Source of the DNA: Buddleja alternifolia
Taxonomy: Eukaryota; Streptophyta; Magnoliopsida; Lamiales; Scrophulariaceae
Assembly: GCA_019426215.1 (NCBI GenBank)
Contig: CM033394.1
Location: 16,388,195 to 16,452,194, forward strand
Direction: 5' to 3'
Length of the DNA: 64,000 nucleotides
Under the pieces are notes generated by a model, which had not been told where the DNA came from, did not search any database, and saw nothing but the letters and a program-made list of their open reading frames with translations. Position numbers and translations under genes: made by a program. Shown here in pieces: positions 24,050 to 35,420 of the stretch (positions within the stretch are counted from its first letter, which is position 1; every line of letters begins with the position of its first letter).

Positions 24050-25010
24050 TTTCAATTAAAACGATATTTGAGCTAATTAGAATAATACAAATTAATATTT
24101 CATAAATTCAAACACATGCTTCACAAAAAAATAAACTTATGTGATAAAATTAATCGATACATCTATAATCTGAAATTATACCTACAAATTCAAGATTATA
24201 CCTACTAATTGGAAATTATACACATCAATTCAAAATTATACCTATAATATGAAAATTCTCCATAAAAATCGGAGTTTATACCTAAAAAATAAAGATTATA
24301 GATAAAAAATAATTGATATTCAACATACTAATTAAAAATTATACCTAAAAAATTTAAGATTATAACTAATAATTCGAGATTATATTTTAAAATTCAAAAT
24401 TAAACCTACTATTTCAAGATTATAGCTACCAATTCAAGAATAACATGATAATTCAAAATTAGAGATAAAAAATCAAAAATAAATAAATTATATCAAAATT
24501 ATACCAACAATTCGAAATTAGAGCTAAAATATCAAAATTATAGCAACAATTCGAAATTAAACTACAAAACTCCACAAATTTTAACCTAAATTGATAAATT
24601 CCACAAAATTTCAAAATTAGACCTACGCCTTAAATTCGAAATTACACTACAAAATTCCACAAAAATTCAAAATTACACATAAACCATAAATTCAAAATTA
24701 CACTACAAAATTCCACAAAAATTCGAAATTACACCTAAACCCTAAATTTGAAAATACACTACAAAATTCCACAAAAATTCGAAATTACACCTAAACCCTA
24801 AATTCGAAATTACACCTAAACCCTAAATTCGAAATTACACTACAAAATTCCATAAAAATTCGAAATTACACTACAAAATTCCACAAATTCAAACACTAAA
24901 TTGATAAAATTCAACAAAAAATCGTAATTACATCTAAAGACCAAATTCGAAATTACATTATAAAACTTCATAAATCTAAACCTTAAATTATACAAAAATT
25001 CAAATGATAT
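24050..25010 (-). repeat. Right subterminal array of AAATTATACC/AATTCGAAATTACAC words
   Basis: Short degenerate units (AATTCGAAATTACACCTAAA, CTACAAAATTCCACAAA) repeat through this stretch. Read on the minus strand they become the TTTCGAATT/GGTGTAATTTCG words seen at the left side. They lie upstream of the plant mobile domain gene, mirroring the left array upstream of the transposase. Confidence 0.7.
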
Positions 25011-25187
25011 ATTTCATAAAGCAATAATATGTAAAATTTACCTTATATTGTTGAGAATGATGAAGGTGAAGGTGAAGATGAGATGAAGAAAAAAAATGAA
25101 GGAGATGAAGAAGAAGTGAGAGAGAGAGAGAGTAAGAAAGGCGAAGCAGAGAAAGAAAAATGACATATGCTGTCATTTATGCCCATT

Positions 25188-25398
25188 CCGCGCCGAAATT
25201 AAAAAAATAAAAATAAAAAATGCCCATTCCGCGCTTGGGCAGCGTATATATAAAAAAAATTTAATAATTACATTCCGCGCTGTCCAAGCGCGGGATTTGC
25301 CTATTCCGCGCCCAGGCAGCGCGGAATGTGCTATTTTCTGAATGTGAATTTTTGTTGTATTATTTTCTTAATTTTGATTTATTTATTTTAAATTCTCA
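25188..25398 (-). repeat. Right terminal inverted repeat of the MULE
   Basis: It pairs with the left end. It contains four copies, full or partial, of the ATTCCGCGC motif (about 25188, 25222, 25271 and 25303), with the two outermost forming ATTCCGCGC...GCGCGGAAT-type palindromes. Confidence 0.9.
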
Positions 25399-25447
25399 GA
25401 AGATTGGCTACCACTTGTGACCACTGTAAAACTTTTTTGTGGTATAT

Positions 25448-26873
25448 TGATAAGTCCATATTTTACAGTATTTTATGCCCCATTGTAATATGATTTGATC
25501 GTTACTTTGATCATTTTTTATCCCTCATAATGCTTTGATTGGTATATATTTTGTTTTGTAGGATAAAAGTTGATTTACGCATGAAAGACGAGAAAAGGGA
25601 TCCAGATTGAGCTTGAAATTGAAGAAAGAAACAAAAGAAGATGACGAAAAATTTTACACAATGCTCATATATAAATGAGGTTTTCGTCCTCTTACAGGCC
25701 GAATCATACTAAGGTTTCTTCTTCAATATTGTAGATCTATTTCTTAGCTTCGCGTAGCAACTTGAATCAACTCAATCCGACATTTGTAGAGAGAGTTATG
25801 ATCAAAATACGAAAGCTGTGAATTCTGCGTCAGAGGACCGCGGTCTGATAAGAGTTTGTGCCGCGGTCCAATTCTCCCGAAGCCCTAAAATTAAGTCCGC
25901 CGTTTTCTCCCTTTATAACACACTTTTCTCTTGGAAAACATGAGGTAAATGCTCTAAAACACCAAGGGGAAGCCATGGGAAGTCCTAAGGAAGCTTGAAG
26001 AGTCATCATCATCATCATTTTCATCATCAAAGCTTGGATTCAAACTTTGTAATAGGGAGTAATTCAACTCTTTCTCTTTGATTTGTGTATCAACCATGTC
26101 TTATAGAATTGTTGAATCACTTGTTGTTGTAAGTATGAGCTAAGCATCTTTGTGATTGGGTTATGTGAATACTTTGTGATGTTTTGTGTTTAATGAATCA
26201 TTAATTTCCGGATTTATTATATTCTTGTTACATGTTTGATTTTGTGCTTAATGCTTGCATATGCTTGATCACCATGTGTTTGATAAAATGCTTTGTCTTG
26301 AGACCGAGAGGAGATAGATAAAGGGAGATCGAAAAATCAAACATCATAACGTAACAATTGACTAGAGATAGAATCGATTGCGTTGTGTGGCTTTTTGTGA
26401 TAAGATGACCCGATTGAATGTAGGATATTCGTAAACAAGGAATTCCTTTGAACCTAAATGCATGTTAGTTAATTCAATCTTCACTATAGAGATATAGGAA
26501 GTTGTTAACTAGTATAGGCTTGTTATTTCAAGAGATTGAATAATAAATACATTAGGGGGTTTCGCCATAACAAGAACGTTCTAAAAATCCGGATAATTGA
26601 GAGTTCATGAACATAGAATAGAACATAGTAGGATCATAACCCAATCACCTCTTTCCATTCGATTTATTATCTTGTTTAACACATAGTTGTCTTTGATTAT
26701 TTTCATAGTATAATCAACCATCATCTTATAATTTGATTTAGCTTAGAGTTAGATAATATAGCAATTACGAGCATTGAATCCAATTGTCCCTGTGGAGACG
26801 ATACACCCCGGGCTAAATAGTCCGCTTTATTACTTTGCACGACCTAGTATACTTGCTAGGATTTCGCGTGTCA
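25448..26873 (+). repeat. 5' LTR of the TR-GAG element
   Basis: TG...CA ends, 1426 bp, same length as the 3' copy. The U3/R boundary was not determined. A CATCATCATCATCATTTTCATCATC run at about 26005 creates a chance Met-rich frame on the other strand. Confidence 0.93.
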
Positions 26874-26879
26874 AGTTTT

Positions 26880-26896
26880 TGGCGCCGTTGCCGGGG
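26880..26896 (+). other. Primer-binding site of the TR-GAG element
   Basis: TGGCGCCGTTGCCGGGG lies six bases after the 5' LTR. This is the primer site common in Athila/Tat-lineage gypsy elements and places the element near them. Confidence 0.85.
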
Positions 26897-26944
26897 ACAA
26901 TTGCGTTATTTAATATTGTAATTCACTTATCTATTCTAAGACTA

Positions 26945-27175
26945 AGTTGCTGTTTTTGCATTTTGGTTTGCTGTTTTTGCGTTTTGGTTTACTGTTTTTA
27001 CGTCTTGAGTTGTTGTTTTTATGTTAAAAGTTGCTATTTTTGTGTTTTAAGTTGCTGTTTTTGTATTTTAGTTGCTGTTTTTGTGGTTTTAGTTGCTGTT
27101 TTTGTGTTTTTAGTTGATGTTTTTGTCTTCTAAGTTGCTGTTTTTTTTTAAGTTGCTGTTTTGTTATGTTTTATT
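26945..27175 (+). repeat. T-rich tandem repeat ahead of gag
   Basis: About ten degenerate units of the form AGTTGCTGTTTTTGTGTTTT (roughly 20-23 bp) lie between the primer site and the gag start codon. They belong to the untranslated leader of the element. Confidence 0.85.
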
Positions 27176-27200
27176 TTATTTTATTATTATTCTTGAATAG

Positions 27201-28088
27201 ATGAGCAATTATGAACTTTATTGGTCAAAACAAGGATGGGATGAAGGTGCCGAATACGGGAGTCAAGTGCAAGATTTTTGTTCGTGGTGTGGAGACGTTC
27301 ATCATAGCGATTATTGTCAACACGGATGGAGAAGTCACGAAGACTTTCCATTGAGTTATTATGCTATGAGAGATTCACAAGCATACCTGCAACAAGATAG
27401 GTCCCCCTTTCTAATGCAGGGAGAATTTGAATCGGCTAACTTTCAGAACCATGGGGATTATCACCAACAATGTGATAGGAACCCAAGTTTTGAGGAGTTG
27501 ATGATCCAATGGATGAAGTCGAACGATGAGGCGTCTCAAAATCTCGAAACATCTATAATGGAATTGCAAACACAACTCAACCAACTTTCCAACTTATTGG
27601 CAGAGAGATCATCAGACACTTCTCAGAGTGGCACAGAGAAGAATGATGAGGTATCTGATACAGAAGTTGAACAAGTTGTTGATTCGACACCACATTGTCT
27701 ACAACCCATTGCTACACCAGAACTACCTTCAGAATCTATGTGTGGTGAAGTAGATACAACATCACTGGAGCACCTTCAATTCAGCATAGAGATCCCAAAA
27801 TCCACTCCATCAATTGACCAAGAAAAAGCATTAGAAATATTCAAGAATCCAATGCCACCTACCATCATATCTCTTGATTTCTTAAGAATGTGCATCAATA
27901 ACCAGAGAGCTAGAGTGGTGGAGGTTGAAGACAAAGTTTACAACTTGCTCTCTCAATTAGGAAATAGACTTTGTTTTAATTTTAGGCTAAAGGGTGGTTG
28001 GTGTGGCTTACGAAAGAAAGACGAATGGTGGTTTTTAGTGTGCTTAGCACACTCCATTCTTATCAATATGGCTCAAAACAAGGTCTAG
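27201..28088 (+). CDS. gag-like protein of the TR-GAG element, 295 aa
   Basis: The ATG at 27201 follows the leader repeats directly. The protein starts with a Cys/His cluster (FCSWCGDVHHSDYC, residues 27-40). It then has an aromatic, Asn/Gln-rich stretch, and SFEELMIQWMKSNDEASQNL followed by a heptad-like segment (about residues 96-135) ending in LNQLSNLLAERS. The C-terminal half is acidic and weakly conserved. The order of CxxC...H...C finger, PSFEEL and coiled-coil matches the C-terminal half of Athila-lineage Gag, which packages retrotransposon RNA. The N-terminal capsid half is missing, and the last 40 residues (GGWCGLRKKDEWW...) look like read-out into non-coding sequence. The frame is open, with no internal stop. 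Confidence 0.7.
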   Translation: MSNYELYWSKQGWDEGAEYGSQVQDFCSWCGDVHHSDYCQHGWRSHEDFPLSYYAMRDSQAYLQQDRSPFLMQGEFESANFQNHGDYHQQCDRNPSFEELMIQWMKSNDEASQNLETSIMELQTQLNQLSNLLAERSSDTSQSGTEKNDEVSDTEVEQVVDSTPHCLQPIATPELPSESMCGEVDTTSLEHLQFSIEIPKSTPSIDQEKALEIFKNPMPPTIISLDFLRMCINNQRARVVEVEDKVYNLLSQLGNRLCFNFRLKGGWCGLRKKDEWWFLVCLAHSILINMAQNKV

Positions 28089-29990
28089 AGATTATGTAAT
28101 ATAGTGAAGGCTAAATGTAAGGCTAGAGACAATGAAAGATTGCCTAAATCATTTCATGACTTCGCACAATCAATACACACTTCAAAGTCGACAAAAGTGA
28201 AAGTTCAATGCTTTAAATCCTCAACAATTCACATAAGCATGGCTAAAAAAACTTTCACATATAAAATACGACAAATGATTTCATCTTAGATGAAGTAGAG
28301 ACACTCAAACGAATCATGCTCCAAGCAAAAGTATGACAAATCATGAAAATGAAATCATTGATTATCACAGTTTTTTAATCCCAAATCAAGCATGAAACTT
28401 AACAAATGAGTACAAGTTACACCAAATCACCACATCACAAAAAAAATTAGGACGTCTATCCCACCCCCCAACTAATCTAGCACATTGTCCCCAATGAGCG
28501 AACATACAAATGTAAAGTAAAGGAAGGAAAGACGTCCCTGATGTTTGAATCTAAGTGATGTCCAAAACGCGAAAGAGCAACAAGGCGAAGAGTCTGAAAA
28601 TAACGCCTAGCCAACTGTAAAGTTAGAAAAACAAGAAGAGACACAAAGCATCATCAAAACAACTAAGAACACTTAAAATGAAACAAACAAAACAAAACAA
28701 AAAAAATAATGAGAATGAAAGAAAGCATGTAAAACGTGGGTTGCCTCCCACGAAGCGCTTGTTTTAAGTCATTAGCTCGACTCCCTTGCACTGCTCATGG
28801 TGGATCATAAGGAGTAATGCCAACTTTGTATAGATGCGCCTTTTTGTGCTTTTTCCAATTGCGTAAAGGCTTCTCATTTCCCATCACATTCACAAATCCT
28901 GAAAAACTAAGATATGAGCTCAGATTCACTTTTATAAAAATGTAATAAAATTGTAAATAACTAAAAGTGAATTTTAAAGATGGGGAGTTTTCCATTGATG
29001 GTTTTAATAAGTATGTGGTCAGGGCTAACTCCCTGGGCCTTGATTCGGACAACTTTAGTGGTGATATATCCCAGTGACTTGTATATCTTCGAATCTCCTC
29101 ATTCTCAACCGTAGTATCACTTGGGTTCTTAGTGTATGCCTCGAACGGGCCACTATCATTTGATATTTATTTGGGTATACACTTTGTTTTGGGTATCGAA
29201 GCTTATTGATTAGTGGTTTAGAAGGTGGTGTTGTTCTTGCTTATAATAAAATATTGGAGGTTTGGATTTTATGTGAAAAGAGAGGAAAAAGAAATGTTGT
29301 AAGTTCGCTAAAGAGTCGAGAGATTGGAAGTTACCGAAAAATATATTATGTGAGCTCTCTCTTGACTTGGCTATGAACTGAGTTTCAATGTGATTTATTT
29401 GGTTTGGGAATCATTTTTCCACCCCCTAGCATCAAAAGAAACAAGTTTTGGGGTTATGAGTTCAAGGGGAAAAGAAATCAAAAAGCTATAAGTGGCGAGA
29501 TGTGGAGATTTATTCGGTTGATAAGTGAGTGTTTAGCTCGATGATATTGAGTTGTATGCTTTCTTGAGTTTAGTCACTTTATCCACATATTCCCGTCCAA
29601 GCCATTACCTAGCCTTACGTTACAAGCCAAAAAGACCTTTTGATCTTGACTTTCACATTTCATGCACACCGATAGGTTAACAAGTTTTGAAGTGTTTTAA
29701 TGTTTTTATTATCTAATGAGTTTGCATAATCTTGTTTAAAGTGTGCTCTTGGCATAAAAATGGATATGGAGTTCATGATTTTGAGATGGAATCGAAGATG
29801 TTTTGGAGGCTTTCAAATTGTTGAGTGTTCTAGGTAAAGTGTAACTTGTCATAATCATTTTCGAGGGTTTAATTCGTGTACGTGCTTGATAATTGAGACA
29901 TAAAACCTTTCAAGATCCCAAAGCAAGTTGTAAAATCTGAACTTATGAGTACTTGTTCGCCATTTATTGATCGAGACGATCATAGCCTAG
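28089..29990 (+). other. Non-coding interior of the TR-GAG element
   Basis: No pol domain is found in any frame. Around 28735-28790 lies the GGTTGCCTCCCACGAAGCGC and TTTAAGTCATTAGCTCGAC stretch that I associate with the 3' untranslated part of Athila-like elements. The rest is AT-rich. Confidence 0.7.
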
Positions 29991-30002
29991 TTGGGGGGTA
30001 GT
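29991..30002 (+). other. Polypurine tract of the TR-GAG element
   Basis: TTGGGGGGTAGT lies directly before the 3' LTR and would prime plus-strand DNA synthesis. Confidence 0.75.
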
Positions 30003-31428
30003 TGATAAGTCCATATTTTACAGTATTTTATGCCCCATTGTAATATGATTTGATCGTTACTTTGATCATTTTTTATCCCTCATAATGCTTTGATTGGTAT
30101 ATATTTTGTTTTGTAGGATAAAAGTTGATTTACGCATGAAAGACGAGAAAAGGGATCCAAATTGAGCTTGAAATTGAAGAAAGAAACAAAAGAAGATGAC
30201 GAAAAATTTTACACAATGCTCATATATAAATGAGGTTTTCGTCCTCTTACAGGCCGAATCATACTAAGGTTTCTTCTTCAATATTGTAGATCTATTTCTT
30301 AGCTTCGCGTAGCAACTTGAATCAACTCAATCCGACATTTGTAGAGAGAGTTATGATCAAAATACGAAAGCTGTGAATTCTGCGTCAGAGGACCGCGGTC
30401 TGATAAGAGTTTGTGCCGCGGTCCAATTCTCCCGAAGCCCTAAAATTAAGTCCGCCGTTTTCTCCCTTTATAACACACTTTTCTCTTGGAAAACATGAGG
30501 GAAATGCTCTAAAACACCAAGGGGAAGCCATGGGAAGTCCTAAGGAAGCTTGAAGAGTCATCATCATCATCATTTTCATCATCAAAGCTTGGATTCAAAC
30601 TTTGTAATAGGGAGTAATTCAACTCTTTCTCTTTGATTTGTGTATCAACCATGTCTTATAGAATTGTTGAATCACTTGTTGTTGTAAGTATGAGCTAAGC
30701 ATCTTTGTGATTGGGTTATGTGAATACTTTGTGATGTTTTGTGTTTAATGAATCATTAATTTCCGGATTTATTATATTCTTGTTACATGTTTGATTTTGT
30801 GCTTAATGCTTGCATATGCTTGATCACCATGTGTTTGATAAAATTCTTTGTCTTGAGACCGAGAGGAGATAGATAAAGGGAGATCGAAAAATCAAACATC
30901 ATAACGTAACAATTGACTAGAGATAGAATCGATTGCGTTGTGTGGCTTTTTGTGATAAGATGACCCGATTGAATGTAGGATATTCGTAAACAAGGAATTC
31001 CTTTGAACCTAAATGCATGTTAGTTAATTCAATCTTCACTATAGAGATATAGGAAGTTGTTAACTAGTATATGCTTGTTATTTCAAGAGATTGAATAATA
31101 AATACATTAGGGGGTTTCGCCATAACAAGAACGTTCTAAAAATCCGGATAATTGAGAGTTCATGAACATAGAATAGAATATAGTAGGATCATAACCCAAT
31201 CACCTCTTTCCATTCGATTTATTATCTTGTTTAACACATAGTTGTTTTTGATTATTTTCATAGTATAATCAACCATCATCTTATAATTTGATTTAGCTTA
31301 GAGTTAGATAATATAGCAATTACGAGCATTGAATCCAATTGTCCCTGTGGAGACGATACACCCCGAGCTAAATAGTCTGCTTTATTACTTTGCACGACCT
31401 AGTATACTTGCTAGGATTTCGCGTGTCA
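30003..31428 (+). repeat. 3' LTR of the TR-GAG element
   Basis: Aligned without gaps to the 5' LTR at an offset of 4555 bp. Differences noted by eye, as 5' LTR base then 3' LTR base: G/A near 25600, T/G near 25947, G/T near 26291, G/T near 26518, C/T near 26621, C/T near 26690, and two near 26810-26825. Confidence 0.93.
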
Positions 31429-31433
31429 TATAT

Positions 31434-34400
31434 ATTTGGGTTGACTCCGCTACCAAAATATATTCTATATTCTCTATATATCAACGTAAAAGTTAAGTCT
31501 CAACCAGTGATGCTTTAACAAATACATGAAGGCAGGTTTGCAAAAGTTCAGTCTCAATCTGTGATGTTTAACAAGTACATGAAGGCAGGTCTATAAAAGT
31601 TATGTCTGGCAGGTTTGGGGGAGTTTGTGAGATTTCCACCTTCTCACCTACCATATGAGAATCATGCCTAACTATTGTTAATTCATTCATTTATTTTCTT
31701 TTGTCTAATTAAAGATCATTTTACACGTCGGGCATCCACAATGTATTGTACCAAATGGTGCAACTTTTGCACCATTTTGATGCAATTATTGTAAATTCCC
31801 TTCAATATATTGCATCATTTCTAACACCAAAAGAAATATTGTCTATGTATTATTGGAAATCTTGATTGAGTAAATTGTGTTTAACACGATTTTATTAGAG
31901 ATTTAAGTGAATTCCGCTTGTCGAAAGTGGAATGTCTTTGGTTTAAATTAATTTAAGTTTCAAGTAGATAAATTTAGAGTATTTAATTATTCAAATCCGA
32001 TTTCGGGTGAATGAGAAATTAATAAACAAAGTGTGTCACTTAAAATGAGATTTGTAATTGGAATCAATGGATTGATATGAACATACGTGATTAAATGATC
32101 CAAAACATACGATCGACGGTCGCGATCGTGTGGGAAATGGTTCGTTTAGTCTGGGACCAAAGTGTTCAAATTGAAAAATCGAGGGACCAATTCAAAAGGA
32201 CCTAATTGTTCAAGATTTAAAGTTTTGGGGTCAAGTTGGAAGTTATGAAAAGTTATGGGCTGAATTGCACAACAGCAGGTGCTACCGCACACACTGGATT
32301 AACTCCCATAAAAGAAGCGAATTCATTGGCTATTGAGCGGGTGCATAGTGCACCAGCCCACACTGGATCACCGCTCGTGCCAGGGGACTTTTCCCTCAAG
32401 GTGCAACTGTTGGGGCTAAAATAAAAAGTTGCTTCAGGGGCCTTTTCGCCCAAACGTCACAACTTTTGGACCCTTCTGCAGATATCCAAAACGTTACCTC
32501 TTTTGATCCAAAAGCCTTTTATTGTCTATCAATAGAGCACCCTAGTTTGGAATTAATTACACAAAATATCACATTTCTCATCTTTCTTTTGTTCTTAATA
32601 CCATGGTCTTAGATTTCCTCCTAAATTCAAAATTTTGATCGTAATTTCGGATTTTTCGTGGGTCTTGAAGTGAAATCTCAACTTCGATCTAATTTTGCAG
32701 AATATCCCTAAGTTTATTACTCAGAAAACTACACCGAAATCGAAATTTAATACCTTGCTTAGTACTAATTTGAGTACTTTGAATAATCTTTTGATTCTTA
32801 AATATTATTTATAATAGTTTAAGAATTATTAAGTACTAATTTGAGTATTCAATATTCTTAAATATTATTTTAATATTGTAAGAATAAGTTTGCATATTAA
32901 ATGTTTAAATGTGCATTTAATTCATTCGTGTTCATCGAGAGAGTTTGGAACAAGTATTTTGTTCGCTAAGCTCAGAAATTTGTAATGGTACTATTTCCGA
33001 GACGTTTGTCGTTTTATCTTAGGAGACAATTGCCGTATTCCATGACCACAAAGTCCAGAGCAATATTTTCTTAAGGAAATAGAGTAACACTTGCCTCGAC
33101 ATATCATTATCAATTTGCATCTTCATAAACACCCTCCCTTACGCACTAGAATTTTTCCCAACATGTATTCCTTTTCACACCTCTTTTTATAGTATTTTCC
33201 ATATTTTACATAATAATACCGAACTTAAGTTTTTCTATCACTATTTATCCAAGAAAATATATTTCTTTATTTTATAATATTACATGAACAAATTTTTATG
33301 TTATTCAAAAATAATAAATAATTTAAATTTAATTTAAATCTATTTTTAGTATTTCGTAAAATTAAATTAAATATTATTAGTGACTAGCTATTTTCCTAAT
33401 TTTGATGGAGACGGAACCGGTTTACCAGAATATTAAATTGTTGTTGTTTGTATAATTCATTTATCTTATATTAGTTAGATTATATTAGGATTGTGTGATT
33501 TGTGTATTATTATGTAATATACTCTATGTTGATGATGCGGTTTGAAATTTACACCAACAAAACGTATAAATCGAGATATGATTTATACTTTAAATTTCTA
33601 TAAGAGTTAGCCTGGTGCTAGGAGAAGCAAGCCCGTTTATGCTAAAATATGTAATTAACACTTGAACTCAAAAGATGAACAAAATGTTGCTCTTTTATTC
33701 ACTTTCTTAAAGAGAGAATCTAGTACTTAGTGAAAATATTATGTGAATGTAAACATTACATGAAATGCCATTTTAGGGAAGTGGTTGGACTTTGACTTGG
33801 TTCAACCTTATCCTCTTGTCAGTTGTCCTTCTTGAGCATTCCTTCCATCGTCTAGCTATCCACGTCCGAGTTATCCATTTAATCTCTCAAGCTTGACGTA
33901 GGAGCTTCCACGTGGCTCACACTTTGAATTCCTCTTGGTGGATCTTGATCATGATCCTTTCTTACGTGTCCAATTTTTTCGTTGGCCCAAATGATTGATG
34001 TTTCTCGGGGCTCAATTCACACATAAGCCCAAATAACAATTATAATATTTATTGGCATATCATAAATCCCCTCACTCTTGAGAGTTTGAAGGAAATTCAA
34101 AGTCTCGAAAGTATAATTAGTATGTGAATTGAAAGAATTTCTTTTTCGAGTTTTTGGGTCAGGCTGATTCGTGGGGCGAATTTGGGCCCAACCCTTCAGC
34201 AGGCTGTTTGGACCCTCCTCTTCTCTTCTTTTTTATTTTTTAGTAGTGTTTTCCTTTTCCTCTTATTTTATCTCTTTTAGTCTTCCTTTCCAAGCAAATC
34301 TCTTACTTTCCTTTTTCTTTTTGAATTCTTTTTTCAATCTAAGAGATTCTAAATCTTTTATCTTTAAAAGATTTGTAAAATCTCCTAAAAATCTCCACTT

Positions 34401-34743
34401 ATCCTAAAGCTTCCAACTCTTCCTTTTATCCTCAAATTTTCGAAAATTGCATGCTCCATTACTCTCAAAATTTTTGAAAATTCCACAGCAATTCTTCCTC
34501 GAGTTGACTTTCTTGATTTCTCCTCTTCTCTTCTGGCTAACTTTTTGTATGAGGTATCTTCATATTAATTCATTTTTCGTAACATCAATATAGAATATTA
34601 GCAAAAATTCTTCAACTTCTTCTTTTTTCTTTATTCATAATAGTGTTGAATAGAATGTCATCCTCTACGTCAAATAGACCAAGATCCATGGGTCTTCCTT
34701 GCCCCCTCGTGGGCTCGGCCTGGAGGCGTGGTCTTAACCAAAT
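31434..34743. other. Gene-poor stretch with retroelement-like debris
   Basis: No protein-coding gene is supported. The parts at about 31850-33450 and 33600-34080 read like LTR sequence (long A/T-rich runs, TGxxxCA words, stop-rich frames), but I found no matching ends or duplications. A pyrimidine-rich tract at 34230-34560 produces an open frame without a recognisable product. Confidence 0.4.
31488..31594. repeat. Tandem duplication of a 53-54-bp unit
   Basis: The unit beginning AAAAGTTMAGTCTCAAYC and ending ACATGAAGGCAGGTYTRY occurs at 31488-31541 and 31542-31594, and its first ten bases start a third time at 31595. Confidence 0.85.
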
Positions 34744-35420
34744 GTTAATTTATTGAATAAAAATTAATTAATTATTCGATTAATTATTTATTTATTTAAA
34801 ATTAAATCCATTACATTCTTTTAATCGAATGATAGGAAACAATGGAAGATGAAAAATCACTCACGTGGAATCGTTGGCCAAGATCACACTGGTATTTAAT
34901 TTGGCACTTCGCGTGCACTGGTATTTAATCTGGTACTTCGGGTGCACTGGAGGAAAAGCAGTTGTTTCAAGTTGACAGTAGACCGTTTTGGCTTTAAAGC
35001 CGAACGATTAGCTGTTACCTGGCACATTAAAGTTTGGTATTAATTTTAGTTTTTCAAGGTCCAGCGATTTCTTGCCTATTAAAAGCACCCTCCAGCCTCA
35101 TTTTTATAGATCATCATGCACAATTATGCCTTCAGCATTTTCGTATCCTATCTCCATCTTTTAGAAGATTTTCTTGAGATCTTGAGAGTTCAAATCAGAA
35201 ATATTGTTCAGACTCTGAGGTTTGAAGTGGTTCTACCTCAGTTTAAAATCGGTGTATCTTGGAATTGCACTAGCCCGTACCACCATTAGATGGGCAATAT
35301 TGTGTTAAGGACACATGATTAAACCTCGCCTCGATTTAATCAATTTTTGTTTTGATTCACATATCAATTAGAAATTTTCCAATTCATTTCTAATTTTAGG
35401 AAACAAATTGGTAAACAACA
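34744..35420 (+). mobile_element. Possible LTR of a decayed copia-like element
   Basis: The stretch starts TGTTAATTTATTGAATAAAA and ends near GTAAACAACA. It contains a TATTAAAAGCACCC promoter-like word at about 35080 and is followed by an open frame with a Ser/Gly/Thr-rich start (35408 onward) that resembles the weakly conserved N-terminus of some copia Gag proteins. No partner LTR or duplication was found, so this is tentative. Confidence 0.35.
34887..34945. repeat. 29-bp tandem duplication
   Basis: CACTGGTATTTAATYTGGYA followed by CTTCGSGTG occurs twice in a row and is followed by a third CACTGG. Confidence 0.85.

Larger units (their letters stand above)
15508..25398. mobile_element. Mutator-like element (MULE), 9.9 kb, with convergent transposase and plant mobile domain genes
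   Basis: The 9-bp sequence GAAGATTGG lies immediately outside both ends (15499-15507 and 25399-25407), the size diagnostic for Mutator elements. The terminal inverted repeats begin GAGAATTTTAAATAAA on the left and, read inward, TGAGAATTTAAAATAAAT on the right. They stay alignable for about 130 bp into GC-rich palindromic motifs, then continue as loosely matching AT-rich arrays. A MuDR-type transposase reads inward from the left (16.5-19.7 kb) and a plant mobile domain gene reads inward from the right (24.0-21.4 kb), with a tandem array between them. Both genes carry stops or frameshifts, so this copy is probably not autonomous now. Confidence 0.93.
25448..31428 (+). mobile_element. Young non-autonomous LTR retrotransposon of the TR-GAG kind (5.98 kb)
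   Basis: Two direct repeats, 25448-26873 and 30003-31428, are both 1426 bp, begin TGATAAGTCC and end GCGTGTCA. TATAT is duplicated outside (25443-25447 and 31429-31433). A primer-binding site follows the first LTR and a polypurine tract precedes the second. By eye the LTRs differ at about eight sites (roughly 0.6%), so the insertion is recent. The interior is only 3.1 kb and encodes a gag fragment but no protease, reverse transcriptase or integrase, so it must borrow these from an Athila-type relative. It sits 40 bp outside the right duplication of the MULE. Confidence 0.93.

Noticed and set aside
25830..26030. Met-rich frame on the minus strand, repeated at 30385-30585
   Set aside because: It comes from CAT repeats in the two LTR copies of the TR-GAG element; position and sequence show that it is LTR, not a gene.
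34171..34407. 78-residue hydrophobic open frame
   Set aside because: The stretch is a pyrimidine-rich tract giving Phe/Leu/Ser codons, with no signal of a conserved protein.
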